From contig NZ_CP007806.1 of NCBI RefSeq assembly GCF_000219535.2, positions 2,886,501-2,950,500 of the forward strand: 64,000 nt of DNA, read 5' to 3'. The DNA is from Brevibacillus laterosporus LMG 15441. Its GTDB lineage: Bacteria; Bacillota; Bacilli; Brevibacillales; Brevibacillaceae. The position numbers and the translations under genes are program-made. The notes below the pieces were generated by a model. It saw only the letters and a list, made by a program, of their open reading frames with translations, did no database searches and was not told the DNA's origin. The number at the start of each line of letters is the position of its first letter. Position 1 is the first letter of the stretch. Below are positions 35,614-44,749 of the stretch, one piece after another.

Positions 35614-36879
35614 TTATATCCAGCCTCTCGCTTTCATTCCTTCTGTGATGCGAAGTAAAGAGATCATAAAAGCGGCAGTTCTTCTGTCTGTTTGATATTG
35701 TTTAGCAATCTGACCTACTTCCTGATAAGAACGCACCATTACATCTTTTAACTTGTCATTTACTTCTGTTTCAGACCAGTAAAAATTCATGAGGTTTTGC
35801 ACCCATTCAAAGTAAGAAACCGTCACTCCACCTGCGTTTGCTAAAATATCTGGAATGACCAGAATCCCTTTTTGCTGCAAGACCTCATCTGCTGCTGGTG
35901 TTGTTGGGCCATTAGCGGCTTCTGCAATAATTTTAGCCTTTATCTGATCTACATTAGCTGTTGTAATCACATTTTCCAATGCAGCAGGAATTAAAATATC
36001 CACTTCTACTTCTAACAGTTCATCATGGGCAATGAGACTAGCTCCGGCTACACTTCCTAGGGAACCTGCTTCCTTGGCTGTAATAACATCGGGTATATGC
36101 AGTCCTGCTTTTGCATAAATAGCCGTTTTTGAATCACTCACTGCCACTACCTTCGCCCCTATTTCATGCAAAAGTCTAGCAGCGATTTGTCCAGCATTCC
36201 CAAAGCCTTGAATTGCTACTGTGGCATCCTTAGGGGACATGCCCTTTTCATGTAAAGCTTCTAGGATCGTATACACACAGCCACGCGCTGTTGCCTCATT
36301 TCTACCCTTTGACCCGCCGAGAATAAGAGGCTTCCCGGTAATAACCCCCGGCGAAACAGCTCCTTTTAGACGGCTATAAGTATCCATCATCCAGCCCATT
36401 ACCTGCGCATTCGTATAAACATCAGGGGCAGGAATATCCTTTTCAGGTCCAACTATATCGTGAATAGCCTCCATAAATCCTCTGCTGACACGCTCTAATT
36501 CTCCCTGACTCATCGTACGCGGGTCACAGATGACTCCGCCTTTACCACCACCATACGGCAAATGCACAACACCGCATTTAAAAGACATCCACATAGACAG
36601 AGCCTTAACTTCATCAAGAGTTACTTGTGGATGGAAGCGAATTCCTCCCTTAGTCGGACCAATGGCATCATTATGTTGCGAACGATACCCATCAAATACA
36701 CGAACAGTTCCATCATCCATCTTCACTGGAAAAGATACACTGACAACACGTTTGGGCTTTTTCAAAATCTCTACCGCTGCCCGAGGAAGATCAAGCAATT
36801 TTGCAGCATTCTCAATTTGCTTTTGAACAATTTCGTACGGATTTAAGTTTTCCGTCATTTTTGTCGCCTGTTGTGCCAT
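35614..36879 (-). CDS. glutamate dehydrogenase (RocG/GudB type)
   Basis: A 421-residue Glu/Leu/Phe/Val dehydrogenase family enzyme. The substrate/catalytic region reads MWMSFKCGVVHLPYGGGKGG (with the catalytic Lys), and the NAD-binding motif is IQGFGNAGQIAARLLHE. It interconverts glutamate and 2-oxoglutarate with ammonia; in Bacillus relatives it is mainly catabolic. The GTG at 36891 (MGETMAQQ…) overlaps the ribosome binding site GTGGGGG, so the ATG at 36879 is chosen. Monocistronic with its own terminator. No sigma-L promoter was seen. Confidence 0.93.
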   Translation of the reverse strand: MAQQATKMTENLNPYEIVQKQIENAAKLLDLPRAAVEILKKPKRVVSVSFPVKMDDGTVRVFDGYRSQHNDAIGPTKGGIRFHPQVTLDEVKALSMWMSFKCGVVHLPYGGGKGGVICDPRTMSQGELERVSRGFMEAIHDIVGPEKDIPAPDVYTNAQVMGWMMDTYSRLKGAVSPGVITGKPLILGGSKGRNEATARGCVYTILEALHEKGMSPKDATVAIQGFGNAGQIAARLLHEIGAKVVAVSDSKTAIYAKAGLHIPDVITAKEAGSLGSVAGASLIAHDELLEVEVDILIPAALENVITTANVDQIKAKIIAEAANGPTTPAADEVLQQKGILVIPDILANAGGVTVSYFEWVQNLMNFYWSETEVNDKLKDVMVRSYQEVGQIAKQYQTDRRTAAFMISLLRITEGMKARGWI

Positions 36880-37187
36880 GGTTTCCCCCACTCTCTTTCT
36901 CTACTAGGATAAAGGATTTCTAACATTGTAAAGGAATATTACAAAAAATGAAATATAAAATGCCCTATGTTTTTGATTTTACTGAGAATTTTCGCACTCT
37001 TGTAACAAATTCCCTCTCTATTTAGTATGTATGATTTTGCTATTTGTATTCATAATAAGTTGGATTTTTGCCTCTTTTTGCGGTTTCCCAGAAAATAAAG
37101 CACTGAATTAGGAAGGAAACTAGTAATTTCACTGGAATTTTACTACAATAAGAGGAAGAATATTAAACTTTGAGAGGAGAATTTTAG

Positions 37188-37526
37188 ATGGATTGCTTAT
37201 TTTGTAAAATTATTCAAGGTGAAATCCCTTCCAAAAAAGTATACGAGGATGATGATGTCTACGCGTTTCACGATATTAATCCGATCGCACCTGTACATAT
37301 CTTAGTCATCCCTAAAAAACATATTTCCTCTGTTATGGGCGTGGATGAATCAGATAAAGAACGAATTGGTAGTCTCCATTTGGCAATTCAAAAAGTAGCA
37401 AAAGAAGCCGGTTTGGAAGAAAACGGATTCCGTGTGGTGACAAATATCGGAAAGCATGGACAACAAACGGTCTTCCACTTGCATTACCACATTATCGGCG
37501 GCAGACAATTAGAATGGAATATGTAA
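37188..37526 (+). CDS. HIT-family nucleotide hydrolase
   Basis: A 112-residue HINT/HIT protein. The N-terminal CLFCKIIQGEIPSKKVYEDD and the active-site histidine triad QTVFHLHYHIIGG are typical. It hydrolyses adenosine phosphoramidates and related nucleotides in the cytosol. Start: GAGAGGAG before ATG. Alone, and convergent with the MFS gene; they share the terminator at 37551-37591. Confidence 0.93.
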   Translation: MDCLFCKIIQGEIPSKKVYEDDDVYAFHDINPIAPVHILVIPKKHISSVMGVDESDKERIGSLHLAIQKVAKEAGLEENGFRVVTNIGKHGQQTVFHLHYHIIGGRQLEWNM

Positions 37527-37550
37527 GCTAATCCTTTGCATATAAATAAA

Positions 37551-37591
37551 AAAACACACAAACCAGTAAATCAAGCTGACTTGTGTGTTTT
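37551..37591. terminator. bidirectional terminator between HIT and MFS genes
   Basis: AAAACACACAA pairs with TTGTGTGTTTT around a 19-base loop, between two convergent genes. Confidence 0.75.
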
Positions 37592-37627
37592 CTTTATTCA
37601 ACTCTCTAAAAAACGATGCATATCCTA

Positions 37628-38890
37628 CTATTCCGGCTGTGGTTCAGAGGCTGGCTGAGACGTATTCTGTGTAGGCTCCAGCTTTTGTAGCTGAAGTTTA
37701 AACAGCGGAATCACCGCACAGACCCCGATGATAAAAAATAATCCTGCTAGCTGGTAGCTTCCCTGTAACGTAAAGGTTTCTTTTACAACACCAGATACGC
37801 TCATCATTACGACCATCATTCCGGAAAATAAAGGGCTAAGCACGCCATTGACCCGACCAACAAATTCTTCTTCCGCAGACATTAGGATCAATGTATTGAC
37901 CCCAATGTGAATACAGGGGAAAAACAATCCATTAATAAATTGAAAAGCAAGGGCCAGCATAAAATTTTGTGAAAAACTAATGCCAATTACCGAAATTGCA
38001 CTGCTAATCATCCCGATAGCTAATAGCTTCTGAGCAGAGATTTTTTTAGAGATCGCCATAACTAATCCCCCACCTACCAGCATAGCCGCACCATTGGTCA
38101 TCAAAAACCACTGGAGGTTCTCTTTAGGCAATCCTAGCTGCTCCACTACAATAAATACACCCAAAGGCTGTAATAGCCCCACTGCTAAGCCTGCCATCAT
38201 AAAGCATAAGCTGAGCGTCCGTAATACATTTTTTGACCAAACGTAACGGAATCCATCAGTCATCTCTTTTAAAATACCAGTGGTAGCATCAATCTTCTTC
38301 GGCTTCAGATCAGCTGGTAATCTATAAAGCACCGCTGCTGAGAGTAAAAAGGCAAGTCCAGTCAGGGCGATCGAAACGTCGATACCGAAGCTCTGAAATA
38401 CCATGGTACCAATAGCTGGTCCAACAATCATAAAGATTGCCATCAGCGTTTGAAACATCGCCATTCCCGCTTGCAATTGTTCTGCTGGAACATGCTGTTT
38501 AAATAGTTTCATTGCCGATGGTTGCGAAAATTGAGACAGGATAGCAGAAAACAGCGTAACAAAGAATATTGCTTTCCAAGACCCAAACATAAGAGTCAAT
38601 AGAACACCAAAAACAGAAGCGGCACTTAAAATATCACACCACACCATTGTTCTTTTTGGTCTCCAACGATCAGCAAACGTCCCGCCTATAAATGAGAAAA
38701 TAAAGATAGGAGCAAATTCGGCTACAGAAATCATGGAGACCGCATAAGGATCATTATTGGTAACTTCCATAACATACAAAAGGATAGCAAAATTTCGCAC
38801 CCAGGTACCTAGCTGTAAAAATACACCTGACAATAGAATAACGCGTATAAATGGATTTGATAAAATATGCGGTTTTTTTACGGTTTCCAC
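37628..38890 (-). CDS. MFS transporter
   Basis: A 420-residue major facilitator with 12 predicted helices. The loop 2-3 motif A is present as GGTFADRWRPKRTM. It resembles the MFS_3/enterobactin exporter-like and macrolide efflux (MefA/YfmO) proteins. The start is GTG at 38890, nine bases after AGGAGGGGG; no better ATG exists nearby. Function likely efflux, substrate unknown. Monocistronic. Confidence 0.85.
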   Translation of the reverse strand: METVKKPHILSNPFIRVILLSGVFLQLGTWVRNFAILLYVMEVTNNDPYAVSMISVAEFAPIFIFSFIGGTFADRWRPKRTMVWCDILSAASVFGVLLTLMFGSWKAIFFVTLFSAILSQFSQPSAMKLFKQHVPAEQLQAGMAMFQTLMAIFMIVGPAIGTMVFQSFGIDVSIALTGLAFLLSAAVLYRLPADLKPKKIDATTGILKEMTDGFRYVWSKNVLRTLSLCFMMAGLAVGLLQPLGVFIVVEQLGLPKENLQWFLMTNGAAMLVGGGLVMAISKKISAQKLLAIGMISSAISVIGISFSQNFMLALAFQFINGLFFPCIHIGVNTLILMSAEEEFVGRVNGVLSPLFSGMMVVMMSVSGVVKETFTLQGSYQLAGLFFIIGVCAVIPLFKLQLQKLEPTQNTSQPASEPQPE

Positions 38891-39000
38891 CTGATTCCCC
38901 CTCCTATAAATACAGACTTACAAGTAGAAGCATTCCTATATCCTATCACATCTGTTTTATAGTATACATTCTTTTTTTTACATAACTTTTAACCAAAAGG

Positions 39001-39038
39001 AAAAATGCGAAAACCTTGAAAACAGGCTTCGCATTTTT
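39001..39038 (-). terminator. terminator after the aldolase gene
   Basis: AAAAATGCGAA pairs with TTCGCATTTTT around about 16 bases, 18 bases past the aldolase stop; T tract on the minus strand. Confidence 0.75.
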
Positions 39039-39055
39039 TCTATCACTACCATTTC

Positions 39056-39907
39056 CTATTCCAGTTTTGAATGCTGTAGCTGGGAAATAACCGCCTTGGT
39101 TACCATGCTAACAAGCTCCTCCATTTGTTGTTCATCTAATTTGACTGTCAGTGGTTGTGGCTCCTTCATAGAGATAGCTTGTTTATTTACAGAGCATACA
39201 TCGACTCCTGGTGGACAAATGACTCCTGGTGGTGTCTCCCCCATTAAGCCCATTTTTTCTCGTAACGCTACTAGCTCTTGTACCCGTTCTACTGACAACT
39301 CCCGTGCTCCGTTCATTTGTTTTGCAATCCAATTAATTTTTGCAGTAAATTCGAGCGATTCCATCAAATAGTAGGCTGTTTGCAGGTCTTTTCCCCATGT
39401 AAGTGCCCCGTGGTTTTCTAGCAAAACCCCCTGATGGTTCATGATATGAGGTACAATGGACTCCGGAAGAGCATGGGTGGATGGAGTCGCATATTTCGCT
39501 AAAGGTATGGTTCCAAGCAGCACTACCGATTCTGGCAGGGTTGCAAAATCTAAGGGAATGCCTGCTATCGCAAAAGCTGTAGCATACGGAGGGTGAACAT
39601 GAACGATCCCGCCAATGTCTGGACGCATTTCGTATACTTTCAAGTGCATTTTCATCTCAGAGGTTGGTTGAAGCTCTCCTTCTAATACTTCCCCTTGGAG
39701 GTTTACTTTGACCAGCATATCTGGCTGCAAAGCTCCTTTACTTACGCCGGTTGGCGTGATCCAGATCTCGTTGGCAGAAAGACGAACCGAAATATTTCCA
39801 TCGTTAGCCGCACCAAAGCCTTTTTCATATACTTTACGCCCAATCTCACAGATATCCTGTTTGATTTTAGCTTCATCTTTCATCTGTTTGTACGCTGGTT
39901 CGGTCAT
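39056..39907 (-). CDS. class II aldolase (fuculose/5-deoxyribulose phosphate aldolase type)
   Basis: A 283-residue class II aldolase/adducin protein. Key parts: GNISVRLSANEIWITPTGVSKG (phosphate loop), the zinc histidines in IVHVHPPYATAFA and LLENHGALTWG, and the catalytic Glu in LPESVVL. It cleaves a 1-phospho-ketose to DHAP and an aldehyde. A proline/cysteine-containing linker and a C-terminal amphipathic helix (DEQQMEELVSMVTKAVISQL) extend beyond the family core. The MtnA-type isomerase gene directly upstream (36 bases) produces such a substrate. Start ATG at 39907 has AAGGAGG; the ATG at 39943 has none. Confidence 0.88.
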   Translation of the reverse strand: MTEPAYKQMKDEAKIKQDICEIGRKVYEKGFGAANDGNISVRLSANEIWITPTGVSKGALQPDMLVKVNLQGEVLEGELQPTSEMKMHLKVYEMRPDIGGIVHVHPPYATAFAIAGIPLDFATLPESVVLLGTIPLAKYATPSTHALPESIVPHIMNHQGVLLENHGALTWGKDLQTAYYLMESLEFTAKINWIAKQMNGARELSVERVQELVALREKMGLMGETPPGVICPPGVDVCSVNKQAISMKEPQPLTVKLDEQQMEELVSMVTKAVISQLQHSKLE

Positions 39908-39943
39908 GATTAGTTTTGTCCTCCTTGTTTCCTGTAGGTCCAT

Positions 39944-41005
39944 CTAGTTGCTTTTTGCAGTGACCTGGAACAACTCTGTCAATGCATTGTCGTAAGGAGC
40001 TCGTAAAATACCCTTCTCCGTAATGATTGCTGTTATTAAATCGTGTGGAGTTACATCAAAGGCAGGATTAAAGACTTTGACATCATTGGGTGCCGTTTGC
40101 TTGCCAAATCCTTCAATAATTTCACCAGCTTCTCGCTCCTCAATCGGAATCTGTTCCCCTGTAGCGGTATCCAGATCAATTGTAGACATTGGGGCTGCTA
40201 CATAAAATGGAATACCATGAGCCTTTGCCAGTAGTGCTACACCATACGTTCCAATTTTGTTCGCTACATCACCATTAGCCGCAACCCGATCGCATCCTAC
40301 GATAACTGCCTGTACCCAGCCTTTAGACATCACCATTGCAGCCATGCTATCCGTAATTAACGTAACATCAATACCTGCTTCCTGTAATTCCCATGCTGTC
40401 AGACGAGCTCCTTGCAGCAAAGGACGAGTCTCATCGGCAAATACCCTGATATCCCAGCCTTTTTCTTTTGCTAAATAAATAGGTGCAAGCGCTGTGCCAT
40501 AACGTGCCGTAGCAATTCCACCAGCATTACAATGCGTTAACACACCCATGCCATCCTCAAACAACGTCAATGCATGTTCACCAATCATTCGGCATGTTTC
40601 TTCGTCCTCATCACGAATCGCATGCGCTTCTGTAACAAGACGCTGTTTAATTTCAGCCACTGGTAGGTTCTGGTCAGCCAAAGCTCGTTGCTCCATACGG
40701 TTTAATGCCCAAAATAGGTTAACTGCTGTAGGTCGTGACGACGCGAGGTAGTCTTTATGCTTTGTGAATGCATCGTAGAAGGCTTCAAAGGAGTCCTCAG
40801 GTGCATCATGAATTCCCAACAATAGTCCATAAGCGGCAGCAATTCCAATCGCAGGAGCTCCTCTTACCTTTAGCTCCTTAATGGCATCCCAGGCATCCTT
40901 TATGTTGTCTATTTCTAAAAATTCTTTCAAAGTTGGAAGTTTCGTCTGATCTAAAATAAATAAAGTATTGTCTTCAAAACGGACCGATTGAATAAACGTC
41001 GCCAT
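39944..41005 (-). CDS. mtnA: S-methyl-5-thioribose-1-phosphate isomerase (MtnA) or 5-deoxyribose-1-phosphate isomerase
   Basis: A 353-residue eIF2B-like aldose-ketose isomerase. The MtnA signature regions are present: [34 protein letters not shown] (catalytic Cys) and [19 protein letters not shown] (catalytic Asp). It converts methylthioribose-1-phosphate or 5-deoxyribose-1-phosphate to the ribulose form. No other methionine salvage genes (mtnK, W, X, D) lie here, and the neighbour is a class II aldolase, so a DHAP-shunt or 5-deoxyribose role is likely. The start ATG at 41005 follows GGGGGAGG; an upstream frame to 41095 is noncoding. Confidence 0.9.
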   Translation of the reverse strand: MATFIQSVRFEDNTLFILDQTKLPTLKEFLEIDNIKDAWDAIKELKVRGAPAIGIAAAYGLLLGIHDAPEDSFEAFYDAFTKHKDYLASSRPTAVNLFWALNRMEQRALADQNLPVAEIKQRLVTEAHAIRDEDEETCRMIGEHALTLFEDGMGVLTHCNAGGIATARYGTALAPIYLAKEKGWDIRVFADETRPLLQGARLTAWELQEAGIDVTLITDSMAAMVMSKGWVQAVIVGCDRVAANGDVANKIGTYGVALLAKAHGIPFYVAAPMSTIDLDTATGEQIPIEEREAGEIIEGFGKQTAPNDVKVFNPAFDVTPHDLITAIITEKGILRAPYDNALTELFQVTAKSN

Positions 41006-41369
41006 GTGAGAGCCTCCCCCTATTTGATAAGTCGATTCAAATTTGAATGACTTAAGATTACGATTTGTCTTATCTTTGTTATAGCAAAAAAACAAAAAAT
41101 TTTCTGCTACTAATCAAAAGTCACACAAAACCACATAATCTAACATTTTTATTGACTGATACCTTGATTTTACTAATCTGCATACTTATTTTCAACTGCT
41201 TCTGGCCCTTTGGTCAAAACTTTTTCGACACTCCATCTGGATTTCTGTAAATGATGATTCAAATTTCTTTTCTTTCTATCTTTTTTTACAACGTTATTTT
41301 TGGTATCCTTTTTGGCAAGAGACATACCTGTAGGTCGATTGGGATTAGATCATTGTTTTGGGAGGTATT
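41006..41369. other. divergent promoter region of the isomerase/aldolase and deoR genes
   Basis: An AT-rich region of 364 bases between divergent genes. It should contain both promoters and the DeoR-type operator. A TTGACT element occurs at about 41152, but no -10 pair or repeat could be assigned with confidence. Confidence 0.4.
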
Positions 41370-42170
41370 ATGTTAGCAATCGAACGTCGCAAAAAAATCA
41401 TGAGCATGCTATTTGAACAAGGAAATGTCATGGTAACAGAGCTTAGTAAACAATTCTCTGTTTCTGAAGAGACTATACGTCGTGATTTAGACAAATTAGA
41501 GAAGGAAGGTATTTTAGTCCGTACATATGGAGGAGCTATTTTAGAAGATGGACTACGCTCTGATTTCCCACTTTGGGTACGTGAAAGCTATTATGTCGAG
41601 GTAAAGGAAAAACTAGGAGAAAAATGCGCTCAGCTCATAAAAAGCGGCGATACAATCATGCTTGATTCCAGCACTACTTCATTATATATTGCCAAAAAAA
41701 TAAAAAATAAACAGAATCTTACGGTTATCACCAATTCATTTAAGGTCGAGCTAGAGCTATCGGATGCTGAACACGTAAAACTAATTTCAACGGGTGGCAC
41801 TCTACAACGCCGTTCCCTTTCGTATGTTAGCCACTCAGCAACTAGAGCCCTTTCTCATTATTTTGCCGATGCATCCTTCGTTTCCTGTACCGGCCTTCAT
41901 CTTCAACGAGGCGCTACAGATTCTAACGAATTTGAAGCGGAAATTAGAAAACTGATGTTAAAAAACTCAGAGCAAAAAATCCTAGTGCTCGATCATACTA
42001 AAATTGATAAAGCCGGCTTTACTTTTATTACTGACTTTCAAGGCATTACAAAAGTGATCACAGACCAGCCCTTATCTGTAGAATGGCGACAGCTTTTAAG
42101 CAGATATAATATCGAAATTGACGATGAGGATATTGATACCGCTTTCGAGGAAACTCCTACCTCTTCCTAA
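41370..42170 (+). CDS. DeoR-family transcriptional regulator
   Basis: A 266-residue DeoR/GlpR-type repressor. The N-terminal HTH is typical: ERRKKIMSMLFEQGNVMVTE and then FSVSEETIRRDLDKLEKEG. The C-terminal sugar-phosphate sensing domain has DSSTTSLYIAKKI and KIDKAGFTFI. These proteins respond to phosphorylated sugars. It lies divergent from mtnA-aldolase and convergent with nupC/pnp, so it probably controls one or both units by sensing a pentose phosphate. ATG at 41370 has TGGGAGG; the in-frame TTG at 41358 lies in that site. Confidence 0.9.
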   Translation: MLAIERRKKIMSMLFEQGNVMVTELSKQFSVSEETIRRDLDKLEKEGILVRTYGGAILEDGLRSDFPLWVRESYYVEVKEKLGEKCAQLIKSGDTIMLDSSTTSLYIAKKIKNKQNLTVITNSFKVELELSDAEHVKLISTGGTLQRRSLSYVSHSATRALSHYFADASFVSCTGLHLQRGATDSNEFEAEIRKLMLKNSEQKILVLDHTKIDKAGFTFITDFQGITKVITDQPLSVEWRQLLSRYNIEIDDEDIDTAFEETPTSS

Positions 42171-42213
42171 AACTTCCAAGCATGAGAAGACGTAGAAGTA
42201 AGTGACTACATAC

Positions 42214-42258
42214 GAAAACGCAGCTCCTGCCTACATCATAGGTAAGGAACTGCGTTTT
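42214..42258. terminator. bidirectional terminator between deoR and nupC
   Basis: AAAACGCAG pairs with CTGCGTTTT; inner bases add a second stem (TGCCTA/TAGGTA). It lies between two convergent genes. Confidence 0.75.
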
Positions 42259-42271
42259 GTGGTTTTACCCC

Positions 42272-43480
42272 TTACAAGAACATCCCAGCAATCGCACCAT
42301 TTAACAAGGAAGCCAATGTACCGGCAAAGATAACCTTCATGCCAACCTGAGCTATTTCACTTCGACGCTCAGGTACAAGTGTACCAAGGCCACCAATCAG
42401 CATTGCCATAGAGCCAAAGTTAGCAAATCCACAAAGCGCGAAGCTTAGGATTGCTACTGTTTTCGGTGTCAAATTTGCCATGTTCTTAGCCATATCAATA
42501 TAAGCAACAAATTCGTTTAATACGATTTTTTGGCCAATATAAGAACCTGCTTGAACAGCCTCACTCCATGGTACTCCAACTGCAAAAGCCAAAGGAGAGA
42601 ACAGATAACCAAAAATCCCCTGCAAGGTTATCTCCAGACCAAACAGTCCTCCAATATAGCCAAGCAAGCCATTCACCATAGCAACCAAGGCTACAAATGC
42701 CAACAGCATGGCTCCTACATTCAACGCCAAAAACAGGCCATCTCCTGCACCGCGTGCTGCTGCATCAAATATATTCGCTGATTCATTTTTTTCCAGTTTT
42801 ATTTCCCGGTCTTTTATATTTTCCGTCTCCGGGAAGAATAGCTTAGCTATAACTAATCCAGCAGGAGCAGCCATAAAGCTCGCTGCAAGCAAATATTCCA
42901 TCGGGATACCTAGTAAAGAGTAGGAAGCAAGCACTGTTCCCGCTATAGAAGCAAGTCCCCCTGTTAGCACAGCAAACAGCTCTGAGCGTGTCAGTTGGCT
43001 TAAAAAGGGACGAATAACTAAAGGTGCTTCCGTTTGACCTACAAAAATATTCGCTGCTGCTGACATTGACTCAGCCTTACTCGTACCTAATATTTTAGAA
43101 ATACCGCCACCAATGTATTTGATAAATAGCTGCATAACGCCTACATAATACAAAACAGCAATCAGAGCTGCGAAAAAAATAACCATTGGCACAACATTAA
43201 ATGCTACGACAAACGTAATTTTAGAATCAGGAGTGTACAGCCCGCCAAAAAGGAATTTGATCCCTTCATTCGCATAACCAATAATATGGTTCATTACGTC
43301 AGTGAACTTACTTAGTACAGCTCGACCTGCCTCCCACTTTAACACAATGAATGCAAACAGAAACTGGATAGCTAATCCTCCAACAATCGGACGCCATCTA
43401 ATCCCTTTCTTATTGTTACAAAACAAGAATGCAATAAATAGAACTGCAATTACCCCAAGGAGGCCTCGAAGAAAATCCAT
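42272..43480 (-). CDS. nupC: concentrative nucleoside transporter, NupC family
   Basis: A 402-residue CNT-family permease with about ten membrane segments. The central signatures are visible: [16 protein letters not shown] (nucleoside binding) and [18 protein letters not shown] near the C-terminus. It imports nucleosides with H+ or Na+. It follows purine nucleoside phosphorylase by 54 bases on the same strand and is probably co-transcribed, so uptake and phosphorolysis are coupled. Confidence 0.92.
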   Translation of the reverse strand: MDFLRGLLGVIAVLFIAFLFCNNKKGIRWRPIVGGLAIQFLFAFIVLKWEAGRAVLSKFTDVMNHIIGYANEGIKFLFGGLYTPDSKITFVVAFNVVPMVIFFAALIAVLYYVGVMQLFIKYIGGGISKILGTSKAESMSAAANIFVGQTEAPLVIRPFLSQLTRSELFAVLTGGLASIAGTVLASYSLLGIPMEYLLAASFMAAPAGLVIAKLFFPETENIKDREIKLEKNESANIFDAAARGAGDGLFLALNVGAMLLAFVALVAMVNGLLGYIGGLFGLEITLQGIFGYLFSPLAFAVGVPWSEAVQAGSYIGQKIVLNEFVAYIDMAKNMANLTPKTVAILSFALCGFANFGSMAMLIGGLGTLVPERRSEIAQVGMKVIFAGTLASLLNGAIAGMFL

Positions 43481-43534
43481 GATGACTTTACACCTCTGTT
43501 TTTTATTTAATACCTACTCTTATAACCTTGTGCC

Positions 43535-44353
43535 TTACATATTCTCCACGATGCCTCGTAGAAGCTTAGAAAAATTCTCTTTTGCTTGTCCTGCTGCCTC
43601 ATAAACCTCTTCAGCCGTAATAGGTTGAGGCAGAATACCAGCCGCTAAATTGCAAATGCATGAGATAGTCAGCACTTTAATACCAGCATGCTTGGCTACA
43701 ATCACCTCTGGTACTGTTGACATACCTACTGCATCTCCCCCTATTGTCCGTGCCATTCTGACTTCAGCTGGCGTTTCAAAGGAAGGCCCTGTAAAAGCCA
43801 CATAGACACCCTCTTTTAAAGGTACACCTATCTGTGTTGCTACCTTCCTTGCCAACTGAGCTAAGGATTTACAATAGGTGTCACTCATATCAGGAAAGCG
43901 ATCTCCCAGCCTCTCATCATTAGCCCCGATCAACGGATTTATCCCCATTAAGTTAATGTGATCCGTCACGAGCATTAAATCCCCTGGCTGCTGGTCGATA
44001 TGTAAGCCTCCACTGGCGTTAGTTAAAATAAGTTGCTCAACCCCCAGCATTTTCATTACTCGAATTGGAAATGTTACCGATTCGATACTGTGACCCTCAT
44101 AATAATGAAAGCGGCCTTGCATAGCAACAACCGTCTTCCCTTCAAGCTTGCCAACAATTAGTTTACCTGCATGATAATCCACTGTCGACATCACAAAATG
44201 AGGAATTTCTTGATAGGGAATAACAATGGCATCAGCTAACTCTTCCGCTAATTCACCTAAGCCCGATCCTAGAATCAATCCGATGGTTGGTGTTTGATTT
44301 ATTCTTTCTTTTATGTATTTGTTAGCTTCATCTATAGCTTCCCACTTATGCAT
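43535..44353 (-). CDS. punA: purine nucleoside phosphorylase (high-molecular trimeric type I)
   Basis: A 272-residue PNP of the PunA/PupG class that converts purine (deoxy)ribonucleosides to base plus sugar-1-phosphate. The phosphate site GLILGSGLGELAEEL, the LTNASGGLH motif and the purine site EVIVAKHAGIKVLTISCICN are intact. Product sugar-1-phosphates could feed the neighbouring isomerase if the 5' position is modified. Start: GGGAGG before ATG. First gene of the pnp-nupC unit. Confidence 0.93.
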   Translation of the reverse strand: MHKWEAIDEANKYIKERINQTPTIGLILGSGLGELAEELADAIVIPYQEIPHFVMSTVDYHAGKLIVGKLEGKTVVAMQGRFHYYEGHSIESVTFPIRVMKMLGVEQLILTNASGGLHIDQQPGDLMLVTDHINLMGINPLIGANDERLGDRFPDMSDTYCKSLAQLARKVATQIGVPLKEGVYVAFTGPSFETPAEVRMARTIGGDAVGMSTVPEVIVAKHAGIKVLTISCICNLAAGILPQPITAEEVYEAAGQAKENFSKLLRGIVENM

Positions 44354-44749
44354 AAGAAACCTCCCTGTTGTTTTTTTCTGTCTTAACTCATATGTAGTCT
44401 GTCAGAATATCACAAAACACAACATTACCAAAAAGAAATCAACAATTGATCGGTGCAATCTTATTTTATTTTAATATCCGAATTTAATCAAGCTAAAACA
44501 AAACATTGTACGTATTTTAGCCAGTTAAATTGTTTTTTTTGATTAATAAACAGAATTTTTAATGCATTTTACTTACATTCCAAAAAAAATAATCCTTTTA
44601 AAAAGCTCTTCTATCCCTTTATAATATGAGTATAAAAACGTCTTTTTATTGTAATTTTATGGATTTTACTGGCAGGTAGCAAACTAAACCTTTTTCCGCA
44701 AAAAGTTTAGTTCAGTTAAAATTTATCTAAATTGGGAGGTCAAACTAAC
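44354..44749. other. divergent upstream region with 5' hairpin
   Basis: AT-rich. A TATAAT at about 44620 is the likely -10 for the plus-strand secreted protein gene. A hairpin follows at 44682-44712 in its leader. The pnp promoter should lie close to 44380-44420 on the minus strand. Confidence 0.45.
44682..44712 (+). other. 5'-leader hairpin of the SLH-like gene
   Basis: AACTAAACcTTTTT pairs with AAAAAGTTTAGTT around CCGC, about 20 bases before the ribosome binding site. No T run follows, so it is not a terminator. Hairpins like this can stabilise mRNA or act as operators. Confidence 0.5.
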
